DNA from: Polaribacter sp. Hel1_85
Lineage (GTDB): Bacteria; Bacteroidota; Bacteroidia; Flavobacteriales; Flavobacteriaceae
NCBI RefSeq assembly: GCF_000766795.1
Contig: NZ_JPDS01000002.1
Location: forward strand, 1,396,001-1,460,000
Direction: 5' to 3'
DNA: 64,000 nt
Positions 46,371 to 55,444 of this stretch are shown here, in pieces; position 1 is the first letter of the stretch, and each line of letters begins with the position of its first letter. The position numbers were made by a program, and so were the translations under genes. Below the pieces are notes generated by a model. The model was not told the DNA's origin. It saw nothing but the letters and a program-made list of their open reading frames with translations, and did not search any database.

Positions 46371-46974
46371 AAACATCATTTTCGATTTTGGCGATATTTT
46401 TATCAACCTAGATAAACCAGCAACATTAAGAGAAATGGCAAAATTAGGTGTTACAGAAATTTCTGATGAAATGGTTGCTGTGTATCATCAATATGAAAAA
46501 GGACTAATGTCAACAGATACGTTTATCAAATTTTATCATGAAAAATTCGGAACTAAAAACGAAGATTTAATTTTTGCTTGGAACTCTATTTTATTAGATT
46601 TCCCAAAAAAACGTTTAGAGTTTTTAAAAGAATTAGCTGCTAGTAAAAAATACAGATTGTTTTTATTAAGCAATACAAATGATTTGCATATTTCTTGGGT
46701 GATAAATAATTGGGGAGTAAAATTGTACAATGAGTTTAAAAACAATTTTGAGCAATTTTATTTATCTCACGAAATTAATTTTAGAAAACCAGATTCAGAA
46801 ATTTACAAGTTTGTTTTAAATGAAAATGATTTAATTGCGGGCGAAACTTTATTTGTAGATGATTTAAAAGAAAATACAGATTCTGCAAATTCAATAGGAA
46901 TTCATACTTGGAATTTAATTCCAGGGCAAGAAGATGTTACTCAATTATTCACCAAAAAAGAAATTCAATTTTGA
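46363..46974 (+). CDS. HAD-superfamily hydrolase (subfamily IA)
   Basis: A 203-residue haloacid dehalogenase-type phosphatase. Motif I is degenerate, IIFDFGDIFINLDKP (DFGDx instead of DxDGT), as in YihX-like members. Motif II is LFLLSNTND, and motif III-IV are FRKPDSEIYKFV and LFVDDLKENTDSA. YihX-type enzymes dephosphorylate sugar phosphates. It overlaps ribD by 8 bases, and TTG at its end starts the next gene. A riboflavin-precursor phosphatase role is possible from the neighbour, but not shown. Confidence 0.87.
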   Translation: MIKNIIFDFGDIFINLDKPATLREMAKLGVTEISDEMVAVYHQYEKGLMSTDTFIKFYHEKFGTKNEDLIFAWNSILLDFPKKRLEFLKELAASKKYRLFLLSNTNDLHISWVINNWGVKLYNEFKNNFEQFYLSHEINFRKPDSEIYKFVLNENDLIAGETLFVDDLKENTDSANSIGIHTWNLIPGQEDVTQLFTKKEIQF

Positions 46975-47834
46975 TTTATTTACTATTAAGCATTCTTTTT
47001 GCAACAGGTTTATTTGTTATTTTTAAATACTTTGGTATTTATAAAGTAGACATTTTAAAGGCGATTTTTATCAATTATATAGTAGCTTTTATAATTGGAT
47101 TTGCTTTAGCAGAAAAAAGTATTGCTATTACAGAAATTCATCAACAACCTTGGGCTTTGGGAGCTGCAGTTTTAGGGGCGTTATTTGTTTCAATCTTTTT
47201 TGTGATGGCAAAAACTGCTCAAAATAACGGAGTTTCAGTTGCTTCGGTTGCAGGTAAAATGTCTGTTGTAATACCTATTTTATTTGGTGTATTATTGTAT
47301 AATGAATCAGTAACTCCTTTAAAAGTAGCAGGAATTGTAATTGCATTAGTTGCAGTTTATTTAGCATCTGTAAAAGAAGAAAAAAGTAATTTAGAGAAAG
47401 CAGGATTGTTATTTCCAATTTTACTTTTCTTTGGTTCTGGCGCAATAGATACAACGCTGAAATATGTTGAGGTTAATTTCGTGCCTAAAGAAGAAGTTTC
47501 TATTTTTTCTGGTAGTTTATTTGGTTTTGCAGCCATTTTTGGCTTCATTGTTTTAGCAATTAAAACCATCAAGAAAAGAGAAGCATTTGGATTAAAAAAT
47601 ATTGTTGCAGGTATTGTTTTGGGAGTTCCTAATTACTTTTCAATTGTGTTTTTAATAAAAGCTTTGCAAACAGAAGGTTTCGAAAGTTCTACACTTTTTA
47701 CAGTAAATAATGTAGGTGTTGTAATCGTTTCTACATTGGTAGGTTTGTTGTTGTTTAAAGAACATTTTAGTACAAAAAACAAAATAGGTGTCGCATTAGC
47801 AATTGTAGGAATCATATTAGTAACTATTGCGTAA
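46971..47834 (+). CDS. EamA-type drug/metabolite transporter
   Basis: It encodes 287 residues with ten membrane helices and a duplicated five-helix unit: VASVAGKMSVVIPILFGVLLYNE in repeat 1 and STLFTVNNVGVVIVSTLVGLLLFKEHFSTKNKIGVALAIVGI in repeat 2, typical of EamA. TTG 46971 is chosen because it overlaps the HAD stop codon (TTGA) and starts in the first helix. Upstream frame text is the HAD gene in another frame. The substrate is unknown. Confidence 0.82.
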   Translation: MIYLLLSILFATGLFVIFKYFGIYKVDILKAIFINYIVAFIIGFALAEKSIAITEIHQQPWALGAAVLGALFVSIFFVMAKTAQNNGVSVASVAGKMSVVIPILFGVLLYNESVTPLKVAGIVIALVAVYLASVKEEKSNLEKAGLLFPILLFFGSGAIDTTLKYVEVNFVPKEEVSIFSGSLFGFAAIFGFIVLAIKTIKKREAFGLKNIVAGIVLGVPNYFSIVFLIKALQTEGFESSTLFTVNNVGVVIVSTLVGLLLFKEHFSTKNKIGVALAIVGIILVTIA

Positions 47835-47835
47835 T

Positions 47836-48444
47836 ATGTTAGAAGATGTTTATAAAACTATCGAAAAGCCTTCAAAAGAAACACTTTTTAAAGAAAAAGG
47901 AAGTAAATTTTTTGGATATGCTTTTCCTGTTTTGTCTGAAGATGATGTAAAAACTTTTTTGGATGATTTGAAAAAGAAACATCATTCTGCTCGCCATTGG
48001 TGTTATGCGTATCAATTAGGCATTGAAAAAACAAGATTTAGAGCAAATGATGATGGTGAGCCAAGTAATTCTGCAGGAATGCCAATTTACGGTCAAATAC
48101 AGTCTTTTGAAGTTACCAATGTTTTAGTAGTTTCTGTAAGATATTTTGGCGGAACAAAATTAGGCGTTGGCGGTTTAATCTCTGCGTATAAAACTTCAGC
48201 ACAATTAGCATTAGAAGCATCAGATATTTTAGAAAAAACAATTAATATTCAGTATAAATTAATTTTTAATTATGATATGATGAATGCTGTGCAAAGAATT
48301 GTGAAAGAAAAACAATTAGAGATTGTCAATCAAAAATTAGAAATGAATTGCGAGTATATTATTTCTGTACGAAAAAAAGATGCGGATTCAATTTTTAGTA
48401 TTTTTGAGAACTTATATAAAGTAGAAATTAAAGCTTTAGATTAA
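47836..48444 (+). CDS. YigZ/IMPACT family protein
   Basis: It encodes 202 residues. EKGSKFFGYAFPV, the block KKHHSARHWCYAYQLG, DDGEPSNSAGMPIYGQIQ and VRYFGGTKLGVGGLISAY are the conserved UPF0029 (YigZ/IMPACT) blocks, followed by the smaller C-terminal domain. YigZ-like proteins are ribosome or translation related in other organisms. ATG 47836 follows the EamA stop by one base. Confidence 0.9.
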   Translation: MLEDVYKTIEKPSKETLFKEKGSKFFGYAFPVLSEDDVKTFLDDLKKKHHSARHWCYAYQLGIEKTRFRANDDGEPSNSAGMPIYGQIQSFEVTNVLVVSVRYFGGTKLGVGGLISAYKTSAQLALEASDILEKTINIQYKLIFNYDMMNAVQRIVKEKQLEIVNQKLEMNCEYIISVRKKDADSIFSIFENLYKVEIKALD

Positions 48445-48453
48445 ACTTAGAAC

Positions 48454-49038
48454 ATGTTATACGTCAAATTCAAAATAAATGAAACCGAAAAATTTAACGA
48501 TTTTAAAAAATTGTACAATCATTTAGTTGCTGTAAGACAACCTGATTTTGATTTTGGAAATGAGGAGCCAGATTTTGATTGGAATAGCATGAGTCAAAAA
48601 GAAATGGAAGAAGCGTTTATAAAAATAGATGAAGCTTCTGATAAAGTTGCATTAGAACTAGAGAGATGTCAAAATACGATTCCAGAGTATGCAACTTCAT
48701 TTTTAAAAAAATATCTTAAAATTGATAATGACAAATTAGGACAATTAGGAACCCAAAAAGTATTATCAATATTTAATTACTTAGAATTTGGTTTCGAAGT
48801 AGATTTTAATCACCTTGAAATAAATGCTACAAATGGAATTATAGAATTTTCTACAGGTAATTTTCCTTTTGGAGGTTTAGAGCGTTTTTTTATCACATTA
48901 AAAGCCTTTAATATGATTCCTACAGAATGTTTCGATGGTTTTTCTGTGAATGAAATTCAATGGGAATCTGATTTTGAATATGATTTTGTTGAATTGAAAA
49001 ATGAAACAGAAGCTTATATTCAAAAATTTAAAAGTTGA
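48454..49038 (+). CDS. Uncharacterised acidic protein
   Basis: It encodes 194 soluble residues with no signal peptide, rich in Asp, Glu, Phe and Asn. YNHLVAVRQPDFDFGNEEPDFDW opens an acidic region, and helices dominate the second half. I do not recognise the family. It lies nine bases after the YigZ gene and likely shares its transcript. Confidence 0.65.
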   Translation: MLYVKFKINETEKFNDFKKLYNHLVAVRQPDFDFGNEEPDFDWNSMSQKEMEEAFIKIDEASDKVALELERCQNTIPEYATSFLKKYLKIDNDKLGQLGTQKVLSIFNYLEFGFEVDFNHLEINATNGIIEFSTGNFPFGGLERFFITLKAFNMIPTECFDGFSVNEIQWESDFEYDFVELKNETEAYIQKFKS

Positions 49039-49058
49039 TAAAAGGGGAGTTTTGTTAA

Positions 49059-49457
49059 TTAATACCCTAAACTTTTCAATAAATAATCAGGACAACGTGT
49101 TGGTTTCATTGTTTTACTATTCATAAAAGCCAAAGTTGTATTTCCTGTACAAATTAATTCATCATTTTGGTTTACAATTTCATAATCAAACTCAATTTTA
49201 ACCATAGGCTTTTTTTTAAGAATTGTTTTAATCGTTAAAACGTCATCATATAAGGCTGATTTTATAAAATTACAATTTAAAGAAATAACAGGAAGCATTA
49301 TTCCGCTGATTTCCATATCTTTGTATGTGACTCCTAAAGAACGTAACCATTCTGTACGTCCTAATTCGAAAAATTGAGCGTAATTTCCATGATAGACAAC
49401 GCCCATTTGATCGGTTTCTGAATATCGAATTCTAGTTTTTGTTGATGAATTTTTCAA
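49059..49457 (-). CDS. YbgC/4HBT-type acyl-CoA thioesterase
   Basis: A 132-residue hotdog protein. TKTRIRYSETDQMGVVYHGNYAQFFELGRTEWLRSLG contains the catalytic Asp of the YsetDxmgvvyhgnY motif of YbgC-like thioesterases. It hydrolyses acyl-CoA or acyl-ACP. It is alone on the minus strand between two plus-strand gene runs. Confidence 0.9.
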   Translation of the reverse strand: MKNSSTKTRIRYSETDQMGVVYHGNYAQFFELGRTEWLRSLGVTYKDMEISGIMLPVISLNCNFIKSALYDDVLTIKTILKKKPMVKIEFDYEIVNQNDELICTGNTTLAFMNSKTMKPTRCPDYLLKSLGY

Positions 49458-49540
49458 TAGTAGTGAACAATTAGATTTATGGTATTTTACGTAAAAAATA
49501 ATTAATAATCAATAGCAAATTGATTTTTTTATCCTGTTTT

Positions 49541-49549
49541 TTATTCACA
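49541..49549 (+). other. Single DnaA-box-like 9-mer upstream of dnaA
   Basis: TTATTCACA fits the consensus TTWTNCACA. Only one such box lies in the gap before dnaA (49458-49627), so it may serve autoregulation, and it does not show an origin. Confidence 0.35.
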
Positions 49550-49627
49550 CTTTTGTATAGCTTTAAAAAAAGGAATAGAAAGTCCATTTTTAACCTAATA
49601 TATTAACCTAATAATTCACTTAAATTA

Positions 49628-51055
49628 ATGACTGTAACTGCTGACTCAGTTTGGAATGAATGTTTGTCTTTTATAAAGGACAATATCAAACCACAAGCTT
49701 TTAAAACTTGGTTCGAACCAATAAAGCCAGTAAAACTTTCAGGAGAAGCATTAACAATTCAGGTGCCAAGTAAATTTTTTTATGAATGGTTAGAAGAACA
49801 CTATATTAAATTATTACGTGTTGCATTAGTAAGACAATTAGGAAATGATGCCAAATTGATTTACGATGTGAAAATGGAAAACAATTATAGCAGTAACAGA
49901 CCGCAAATTGTTAAAATACCTAGTTCTAATAGAGATCCTTTAAAACCTCAAAGAGTTACAATTCCTTTAGAATCTAATAAAAGAGAATTAAGAAATCCGT
50001 TTGTAATTCCAGGATTACAAAAAGTAAAAATTGAATCTCAATTAAATCCTAATTATAGTTTTGTAAACTTTATTGAAGGAGATTCTAATAGGTTAGCACG
50101 TTCTGCAGGTATGGCAGTTGCTAATAAGCCTGGAGGAACCTCTTTTAATCCACTATTAGTTTATGGTGGAGTAGGTTTAGGTAAAACACATTTAGCACAC
50201 GCTATTGGTGTTGATATCAAAGATAAATATCCAGACAAAACAGTTTTATATATTTCTTCAGAAAAATTTACACAACAGTTTATAGATTCAGTAAAATCGA
50301 ATACTAGAAATGATTTTATTCATTTTTATCAAATGATTGATGTGTTAATTATTGATGATGTTCAATTCTTATCAGGTAAAGCTGGTACACAAGATGTATT
50401 CTTCCATATTTTTAACCATTTACATCAAAATGGAAAACAGGTAATTTTAACTTCGGATAAAGCGCCTGTAGACATGCAAGATATAGAACAACGTTTATTA
50501 TCTCGTTTTAAATGGGGATTATCTGCTGAGTTACAAGCACCAGATTACGAAACTAGAATTTCTATCTTGCAAAACAAATTGTACAGAGATGGTGTAGAAA
50601 TGCCAGAAGAAATTGTAGAATATATTGCTAAGAATATAAAATCTAACGTTAGAGAATTAGAAGGTGTTATTATTTCGATGATTGCCCAAGCTTCTTTTAA
50701 CAGAAGAGAATTTTCTATAGAACTAGCAAAACAGATTGTAGATAAGTTTGTAAAAAATACGAAGAAAGAAGTTTCTATAGATTACATTCAGAAAGAAGTA
50801 TCTAAATATTTTGATATGGATGTGGCAACTTTACAATCTAAAACTCGTAAACGTCATATTGTGCAAGCAAGACAATTGGCTATGTTTTTTGCTAAAAGAT
50901 TAACTAAAACTTCATTAGCAAGTATTGGTAATCAAATTGGTCAAAGAGATCATGCAACTGTGTTACACGCTTGTAAAACTGTAGACAACTTAACAGAAAC
51001 TGACAAACAGTTTAGAAAGTACGTTGACGATTTAACAAAAAAGTTGACTTTCTAG
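49628..51055 (+). CDS. dnaA: Chromosomal replication initiator protein DnaA
   Basis: It encodes 475 residues. Domain I (about 1-80) begins VWNECLSFIKDNIKPQAFKTWFEP. A linker follows, then the AAA+ domain with NPNYSFVNFIEGDSN, Walker A GGVGLGKTHLAHAIG and Walker B VLIIDDVQFLSG. The C-terminal DNA-binding domain has the DnaA signature SLASIGNQIGQRDHATVLHACKTV. It binds DnaA boxes at the origin and loads the helicase. No dnaN or gyrB neighbour is present, as is common in Bacteroidetes. Confidence 0.96.
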   Translation: MTVTADSVWNECLSFIKDNIKPQAFKTWFEPIKPVKLSGEALTIQVPSKFFYEWLEEHYIKLLRVALVRQLGNDAKLIYDVKMENNYSSNRPQIVKIPSSNRDPLKPQRVTIPLESNKRELRNPFVIPGLQKVKIESQLNPNYSFVNFIEGDSNRLARSAGMAVANKPGGTSFNPLLVYGGVGLGKTHLAHAIGVDIKDKYPDKTVLYISSEKFTQQFIDSVKSNTRNDFIHFYQMIDVLIIDDVQFLSGKAGTQDVFFHIFNHLHQNGKQVILTSDKAPVDMQDIEQRLLSRFKWGLSAELQAPDYETRISILQNKLYRDGVEMPEEIVEYIAKNIKSNVRELEGVIISMIAQASFNRREFSIELAKQIVDKFVKNTKKEVSIDYIQKEVSKYFDMDVATLQSKTRKRHIVQARQLAMFFAKRLTKTSLASIGNQIGQRDHATVLHACKTVDNLTETDKQFRKYVDDLTKKLTF

Positions 51056-51143
51056 AAACTACATTTTTCAGAAAACTTATTGATTTTACACACTTAAACT
51101 TTTTAAGAGAAGAATAGTTTCTTATTTTTAACAAAATTATTTT

Positions 51144-51593
51144 ATGAAAAAAGTATTGATGGTCTGTTTAGGGAATATTTGTCGTTCTCCCTTAGCAGAA
51201 GGAATATTACAGTCTAAAGTTGATTCTGAAACTGTTTTTGTGGATTCTGCAGGAACTGCTGCTTATCATATTGGTAAAAAGCCAGACGAACGTTCTATTG
51301 ATGTTGCAGCTAAATATGGTTTAAATATTAATAAGCAAAGAGCTAGGATATTTGAAGTTAGGGATTTTGATATTTTTGATATTATTTATGCAATGGATGA
51401 AAATAATTATCAAAATATACTTTTGTTAGCAAGAGATGAAGAAGATATTCAAAAAGTAAAAATGATTTTAAATGAATCAAATCCTAATGAGAACTTAAGT
51501 GTTCCAGATCCATATTATGGAGGAAATCAAGGATTTGAGAATGTATATAAAATGTTAGATGAAGCTTGCGATTTCATCACTAAAAAATTATAA
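51144..51593 (+). CDS. Low-molecular-weight protein-tyrosine phosphatase
   Basis: It encodes 149 residues. The P-loop is VCLGNICRSPLAEG (CX5R, Cys8 and Arg14), and the general acid lies in VPDPYYGG near residue 119-122. The fold and length fit the LMW-PTP family. It is the first of a two-gene unit with the tetrapyrrole-methylase-type gene two bases downstream. Confidence 0.92.
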   Translation: MKKVLMVCLGNICRSPLAEGILQSKVDSETVFVDSAGTAAYHIGKKPDERSIDVAAKYGLNINKQRARIFEVRDFDIFDIIYAMDENNYQNILLLARDEEDIQKVKMILNESNPNENLSVPDPYYGGNQGFENVYKMLDEACDFITKKL

Positions 51594-51595
51594 AA

Positions 51596-52300
51596 ATGAT
51601 TGGTAAACTCTATTTAATTCCCACTACTTTAGGTGAAACTGAACCTTTAGAAGTAATGCCTTTATCAGTTAAAAAAGTAGTTGAAGAGATAGATTATTAT
51701 ATTGTTGAAAACGAAAAATCTGCAAGAAGGTTTATCAAAAAAATTTCACCAAAAAAATCACAACCCTCTTTACAGTTAATGTTATTAGATAAATATGCTG
51801 AAGAGATTGAAACTGCTAAATATTTAGATGTTTGTAAAGAAGGAATAAATGTTGGTTTATTGTCTGAAGCTGGGGTTCCTGCAATTGCAGATCCTGGCGC
51901 AAGTATTGTTAAACTTGCACACGAAAACAATATTAGAGTGATTCCTTTAGTGGGGCCAAGTTCTATTATAATGGCAATGATGAGCTCTGGAATGAATGGG
52001 CAAAACTTTGCATTTAATGGATATTTGCCAATTGATAAATCTGATAGAAAAAAAGCGATTAAAGATTTAGAGAAATTATCAAAAGATAAAAATCAATCTC
52101 AAATTTTTATAGAAACACCTTATCGTAACGAAAAAATGTTTGCAGATTTAAAAGCTGCATTAACACCAACAACTAACTTATGTATTGCTGCAGATATAAC
52201 TTTGCCAACAGAATACATTAAAACAATGACAGTAAAAGATTGGAAACATCAACAGCCAGATTTACATAAAAAACCAGCCATTTTTATTATACACAAGTAA
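51596..52300 (+). CDS. RsmI-like SAM-dependent methyltransferase
   Basis: A 234-residue protein of the tetrapyrrole methylase superfamily. MIGKLYLIPTTLGETEPLEVMP, GLLSEAGVPAIADPGASIVKLAHENNIRV and GPSSIIMAMMSSGMNGQNFAFNGYLP show the fold and the SAM loops. RsmI 2'-O-methylates C1402 in 16S rRNA. This shorter version is the flavobacterial paralogue often annotated as SAM-dependent methyltransferase, so the rRNA target is not certain. Confidence 0.8.
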   Translation: MIGKLYLIPTTLGETEPLEVMPLSVKKVVEEIDYYIVENEKSARRFIKKISPKKSQPSLQLMLLDKYAEEIETAKYLDVCKEGINVGLLSEAGVPAIADPGASIVKLAHENNIRVIPLVGPSSIIMAMMSSGMNGQNFAFNGYLPIDKSDRKKAIKDLEKLSKDKNQSQIFIETPYRNEKMFADLKAALTPTTNLCIAADITLPTEYIKTMTVKDWKHQQPDLHKKPAIFIIHK

Positions 52301-52879
52301 TTAAACGGTTGCGAATCTATTTGCCTTAATAATTGAAACATCATAACCTTCAAATTTCTTTAAGTAAGATTGAATAGTTGCTCCATAAGCATCTGCAAAT
52401 CGAATTGCACCATTACTTCGTAAGAATTTTTTAACGTTTCCAGCACCACTTAAATGAGCAGCTGCTAAAATTCCTGATTCTGTAATTTTTACACCGTTTA
52501 TAGTTTTACCAACAGAACGCTGAATGTCTTTTCTTAAAATCCATTTATTTACTTTACATAAAGCGATAAAAGCTTTTTCTTGTAATTCTGGATTATTTAA
52601 AAAGGCTTGCGTGTTGTAAATTTTAAATCTTTGCAAAGTTGTTCTTCCAAATTGATATTTTCCTAAATAACCTAAAGTATTTACAGCTGTATATTTTCCT
52701 TGAGATTCTTTAAAAGCCAAAGCTTCTTTAAAACCGACAAAGTCTTTTTGTAAATACGGAATGTTATAATCAATGAATTTTGGAAAAGTAACTTTGTTAT
52801 GAGTACCTATTTTTTTATCAATAGTAGTTGCGTTGATAAATCCTAAAAATACGATACTTAAAAATAAAAACTTTTTGAT
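52301..52879 (-). CDS. Exported muramidase/transglycosylase-like protein, ATC start
   Basis: It encodes 192 residues. The frame is closed by a stop at 52883-52885 and has no ATG, GTG or TTG before TTG 52720, which would remove the signal peptide. ATC 52879 gives (M)KKFLFLSIVFLGFINA, a normal signal sequence, so ATC is the likely start. The domain ALAFKESQGKYTAVNTLGYLGKYQFGRTTLQRF has the catalytic-type Glu (KESQGKY) of lysozyme-like transglycosylases, with GILAAAHLSGAGNVKKFL later. It probably cuts peptidoglycan in the periplasm. Confidence 0.72.
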   Translation of the reverse strand: MKKFLFLSIVFLGFINATTIDKKIGTHNKVTFPKFIDYNIPYLQKDFVGFKEALAFKESQGKYTAVNTLGYLGKYQFGRTTLQRFKIYNTQAFLNNPELQEKAFIALCKVNKWILRKDIQRSVGKTINGVKITESGILAAAHLSGAGNVKKFLRSNGAIRFADAYGATIQSYLKKFEGYDVSIIKANRFATV

Positions 52880-52957
52880 AAATTAAATCTTTCTGTTTTG
52901 CACTGCAAAGTTATAATCATTTTTTAAATATACTGATTACCAATGTATTAAATTTTA

Positions 52958-53854
52958 TCAGAAATACAGATAATGAAATTTTAAACCACCTTTAGTATTA
53001 AATTCTATAGTTGGTGCAGGTATTTTTATGAAGTTTACAACAGAAAAGACAGATTTTAAGAATTCCGAATTTGTCTTAATTTTTGTCAAATCTAGGTCTA
53101 AACTCAAGTAGAATTGTCTGTAAGGATTCTGTAGCATTGCGTTTCCGGTGTTTGAGTTTCCATAAAGCATTCCATCTGCTCCATAACCTAAAGCAAGATT
53201 TAACCATTTTGGAAAGCTACTTTTCTTGTTAAAAGACCAAATATTGGCAGAAAGCCAATAAGTTTGTCCATTATAATCTTTTAAAGCTTGTTGTAAATAA
53301 TTTTCTCCTAAAGTATTGGGTCTTTGTTTTGCAAAATCTGTTTGATGAAATGAGTATTTTACTGTGATTCTTTGTTCGTTCCATAGTAATTCTTGTCCAA
53401 CTAATAAGCCAGTTCCAGCTGCGTTTGCAAGAATATCACCAGGAGAAGCTCCCCATTCATCAGAAAAACCATCTAAAACTTCAACAGCAGTTAAAAAAGC
53501 AAAACCATAAGTTGCTCCGTAAATTAATTGGTTTTTCTTAGAAACTCCTGCCCAATCTAAAACTTCCATTCCTACTTTACCAACATAATAAGAAGTCATA
53601 AAATGACCAATCTTATCCATTTGTTTCCAGTCATTATTATCATTCTTAAAATGAAAACCAGAACGAGGATAATCTTTATACCAAAGTTGATTCAAAGCAA
53701 TTAAAGCACCTCCAGCCATTACACTTTCTGTAATCGCGATTGCATTTCTTCTTTTGGGATTTAAAGTATCAGATTTTTTATAAAATGAAGATGTTTGTGT
53801 AAAAGCAGAAATAGAAAATAAAGTAATAGCTAAAAGAAAATACTTTCTAATCAT
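52958..53854 (-). CDS. DUF2279 family (YfiM-like) protein
   Basis: It encodes 298 residues with a signal peptide ending in AFTQ. The core NNDWKQMDKIGHFMTSYYVGKVGMEVLDWAG, then VEVLDGFSDEWGASPGDILANAAGTGLLVGQEL, is the DUF2279 pattern with His of DKxGHF and the conserved Asp/Glu. The C-terminus is beta-rich. Its stop lies on the opposite side of a 1-base overlap with mltG, so the two share an operon. The function is unknown. Confidence 0.8.
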   Translation of the reverse strand: MIRKYFLLAITLFSISAFTQTSSFYKKSDTLNPKRRNAIAITESVMAGGALIALNQLWYKDYPRSGFHFKNDNNDWKQMDKIGHFMTSYYVGKVGMEVLDWAGVSKKNQLIYGATYGFAFLTAVEVLDGFSDEWGASPGDILANAAGTGLLVGQELLWNEQRITVKYSFHQTDFAKQRPNTLGENYLQQALKDYNGQTYWLSANIWSFNKKSSFPKWLNLALGYGADGMLYGNSNTGNAMLQNPYRQFYLSLDLDLTKIKTNSEFLKSVFSVVNFIKIPAPTIEFNTKGGLKFHYLYF

Positions 53855-54882
53855 TATCTATTTATTCGTTGTTTATTAAGCCATTGGTGATATTTTGCTG
53901 CATTTCTATTGTGTTGTGATAAAGATTTAGCAAAAGCATGATAACCTAATTTATCAACATTTACACACATATAATAATAATTGTGCTTTTCTGCGTTTAA
54001 AACACCATCTATTGCAGAAATATCTGGCATTGCAATTAAAGTAGGAGGCAAGCCTCTATTTTTATAAGTATTATAAGGAGATTTAATTTCTAAATCTGCC
54101 GTTAAAACTCTTTTAACAACATAATCTTGTCCTTTTTTTTCTTTGATACAATATATAATTGTTGGATCTGCTTGTAAAGGCCAACCTTTTTTTAATCTAT
54201 TTAAATACAAACCTGCAACAATTGGTCTTTCAATTTTTTTGGCAGTTTCTTTTTGTACGATTGAAGCTAAAGTTATGACTTCACTTTTAGATAAATTTAA
54301 GGCTTTTGCTTTAGTTAATCTGCTTTCATTCCAAAAACGATTGTATTCTCTAAAAATTTTATCTCTAAACTTTTCAGCAGAAGTGGTCCAATAAAACTGA
54401 TAACTATTAGGTATAAAAATTTGTAAAACAGATTTTTCGGTCAAATTGATTTTTGATAAAAAATCCTTGTCTTTAAAAGAATTTAAAAGAGAAACTGAAT
54501 CTGTTTCTAATTGTTGACTAATTCTGCCTGCTAATTTCTCTAAAGTATCCTGATTGTTAAAGGATAATTTTATAGGAGTTTGATTTCCGCTTCTTAAAAT
54601 GTTAACAAGGTCATTGTTAGACATGCCTTGTTTTAAAATATACCTTCCACGTTTAGGTTTAGAAAAATTCTTTTTTGCAGCAACTAACAAAAATGTATTA
54701 GGATGTTTTGAGAAATTTTCTAATTTTTCTTTAATATCCATTAAATTATCTGTAGATTTTACAAAAAGTTCACTGTCTTTTGTAATAGTAGTGCCAAATA
54801 TTTTTTGATAATAATTGTAGCCAATAATTCCACAACCTAAAAGAATTGTAGCGATAACTGCGTATATAAATTTTTTACTCAA
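53854..54882 (-). CDS. mltG: Endolytic murein transglycosylase
   Basis: It encodes 342 residues. One N-terminal membrane helix (about 5-25) is followed by a LysM-like part and the YceG domain. The catalytic Glu is in TLASIVQKETAKKIERPIVAGLYLNRL (near residue 214), and LQADPTIIYCI follows with YNTYKNRGLPPTLIAMP. MltG cuts nascent glycan strands at the inner membrane and sets strand length. It shares an operon with the DUF2279 gene. Confidence 0.92.
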   Translation of the reverse strand: MSKKFIYAVIATILLGCGIIGYNYYQKIFGTTITKDSELFVKSTDNLMDIKEKLENFSKHPNTFLLVAAKKNFSKPKRGRYILKQGMSNNDLVNILRSGNQTPIKLSFNNQDTLEKLAGRISQQLETDSVSLLNSFKDKDFLSKINLTEKSVLQIFIPNSYQFYWTTSAEKFRDKIFREYNRFWNESRLTKAKALNLSKSEVITLASIVQKETAKKIERPIVAGLYLNRLKKGWPLQADPTIIYCIKEKKGQDYVVKRVLTADLEIKSPYNTYKNRGLPPTLIAMPDISAIDGVLNAEKHNYYYMCVNVDKLGYHAFAKSLSQHNRNAAKYHQWLNKQRINR

Positions 54883-54910
54883 AGTATTTTAATTTTTTAG
54901 AATTGCAAAA

Positions 54911-55441
54911 TTAGTCTTTTATCAATTGAAATAAAATTTCATCTTTAAATTTTCCTTCGGATAAAATCCAATCTTTTTTGATGCCTACCTTCTTGAAATT
55001 ATGTTTTGTAAAAAGTGAAATGCTTTTAGAATTGTCTGAAGTAATATTTGCAAATAATTGATGTAAATCTAAAATAGAAAAAGAATAATTAATTAAAAGT
55101 GATAATGCTTCAGTAGCAAAACCATTTTGTTGAAAATCAGGATGAATTAAAATACCAATTCCTGCTCTTTTATGAGAAGGGTTAAAATCAAACAAATCAA
55201 TCATACCAATTTGTTTTTTTGTTGATTTTTCTTCAATTAACAAACGTAATTGTTTTGCTTCAAAAATATCTAAATGCGTATTTTCTAAATATTGTTTCAA
55301 AATATATTTAGAAAACGGAGTTTGAGTATGACTTACTTCCCAAAATGCTTCATTGTTTTCTATTTGATATAGAAAATCTAAATCTTCAGGTTCTAAAGCG
55401 CGCAAGTTTATTTTTTGACCACATAGGCTCATAGAAATCAT
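54911..55441 (-). CDS. GNAT N-acetyltransferase (RimJ/SpeG-like)
   Basis: It encodes 176 residues. INLRALEPEDLDFLYQIENN at the start and GIGILIHPDFQQNGFATEAL (Q-x-x-G-x-A) as acetyl-CoA loop match the RimJ/SpeG group. ATG 55441 or the ATG nine bases later could be the start. The substrate is unknown. It follows the GxxExxY gene by three bases. Confidence 0.83.
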   Translation of the reverse strand: MISMSLCGQKINLRALEPEDLDFLYQIENNEAFWEVSHTQTPFSKYILKQYLENTHLDIFEAKQLRLLIEEKSTKKQIGMIDLFDFNPSHKRAGIGILIHPDFQQNGFATEALSLLINYSFSILDLHQLFANITSDNSKSISLFTKHNFKKVGIKKDWILSEGKFKDEILFQLIKD

Positions 55442-55444
55442 AGT

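Noticed and set aside
49458..49627. Replication origin next to dnaA
   Set aside because: Only one DnaA-box-like 9-mer is visible, with no box cluster, so an origin cannot be claimed.
52301..52720. Short muramidase-like gene starting at TTG 52720
   Set aside because: The upstream 53 codons encode a clear signal peptide and linker in the same frame.
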